From positions 1 to 35,491 of the forward strand of contig CALVPL010000034.1 in the NCBI GenBank assembly GCA_944351315.1: DNA of 35,491 bases, given 5' to 3'. Under the pieces are notes generated by a model. That model did no database searches. It saw only the letters and a list, made by a program, of their open reading frames with translations, and was not told the origin of the DNA. The position numbers were made by a program, and so were the translations under genes. Below are positions 35,232 to 35,491 of this stretch, piece by piece (positions within the stretch are counted from its first letter, which is position 1; every line of letters starts with the position of its first letter). Source of the DNA: an uncultured Bacilli bacterium. Its GTDB lineage: Bacteria > Bacillota_I > Bacilli_A > RF39 > UBA660.

Positions 35232-35491
35232 ACGAGGAGATTTATAGGTTATTCCTTTTAATTCTGAGGAAAACTATCCTATTGATATATTAATAGGACA
35301 AGAACATACTGAAGGATTAATTGATTTTGTTAGGAGAAATTCTTTACCTTTAGATATAAAGATTGACGATTATCATGAAGGTCCTTGTTTATTAGCTTCT
35401 TTAGGTTATATGGTTGTTAAATCTGAAAATGATTCTTCCATTTTGGTTTATTATTTGCCTGAAACGATTAGTGAAAATCAACGTGATTGGT
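35224..35491 (+). pseudogene. Unidentified gene with an in-frame TAG at codon 8, running off the window
   Basis: A frame beginning at GTG 35224 (GAGGGTG six bases upstream; ATG 35218 also in frame) reads RKRGDL, then TAG at 35245-35247, then continues open to the window end for 81 codons. The downstream part reads VIPFNSEENYPIDILIG and later IDDYHEGPCLLASLGYMVVKS, with normal codon use, so it is coding. Alternatives are that translation starts after the TAG, at ATT 35251 with GAGGAG ten bases upstream, or that a point mutation or assembly error made the stop. I do not recognise the product. TAG is a normal stop elsewhere here. Confidence 0.5.

Overview
The window is chromosomal DNA from a very A+T-rich bacterium of the Bacillota, most likely class Bacilli and close to the reduced-genome, Mollicutes/RF39/Erysipelotrichales-like lineages. 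The clues are the Bacillota order of the ribosomal cluster (S10, spc and alpha blocks with secY-adk-map-infA-rpmJ inside), the zinc type of S14, a lysine-type T-box, pcrA and ligA as near neighbours, and the absence of rpmD (L30). TGA is a genuine stop (pcrA, secY, ku and others end in it) and Trp is read from TGG, so this is not the Mycoplasma code. The taxonomic placement is inference from gene content.

Layout. 1-969: 3' part of gpmI. 1062-7337: a forward run of pcrA, a small unknown gene, a sugar-nucleotidyltransferase-like gene, ligA and another unknown gene. 7338-7549: a convergent junction packed with hairpins, including a perfect 18-bp inverted repeat. 7550-8188 (minus): trmB. 8321-12017: a tightly packed four-gene operon of unrecognised proteins, one with a probable helix-turn-helix. 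12023-14026: promoter, T-box leader, a two-helix membrane protein and lysS. 14123-16078: a DcuC/YfcC-like transporter and a PPC/DUF296 protein. 16143-19959: a ClpC-like unfoldase followed by ku and a stand-alone LigD-type ligase (two-gene NHEJ). 20038-34126: structured leader and the long ribosomal protein/secretion/RNA polymerase alpha superoperon. 34150-35231: trpS with a probable iron-sulfur Cys motif. 35224 to the end: an unidentified reading frame broken by an in-frame TAG at codon 8.

The region is mostly information processing: translation (ribosomal proteins, IF-1, LysRS, TrpRS, TrmB, MetAP), transcription (RpoA), DNA repair (PcrA, LigA, Ku/LigD) and secretion (SecY). The genome looks compact. 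Many neighbours overlap by 1-4 nt, several promoters put the predicted transcript start right at the Shine-Dalgarno, and six intrinsic terminators include the stop codon of the gene they end.

The best candidate for something undescribed is the 8321-12017 operon. Its four products carry no domain I can name with confidence. Other points worth checking are the in-frame TAG, the altered P-loop of adenylate kinase, the extended IF-1, the acidic tail on L3, the T-box-controlled membrane protein and the repeat at 7405-7492.
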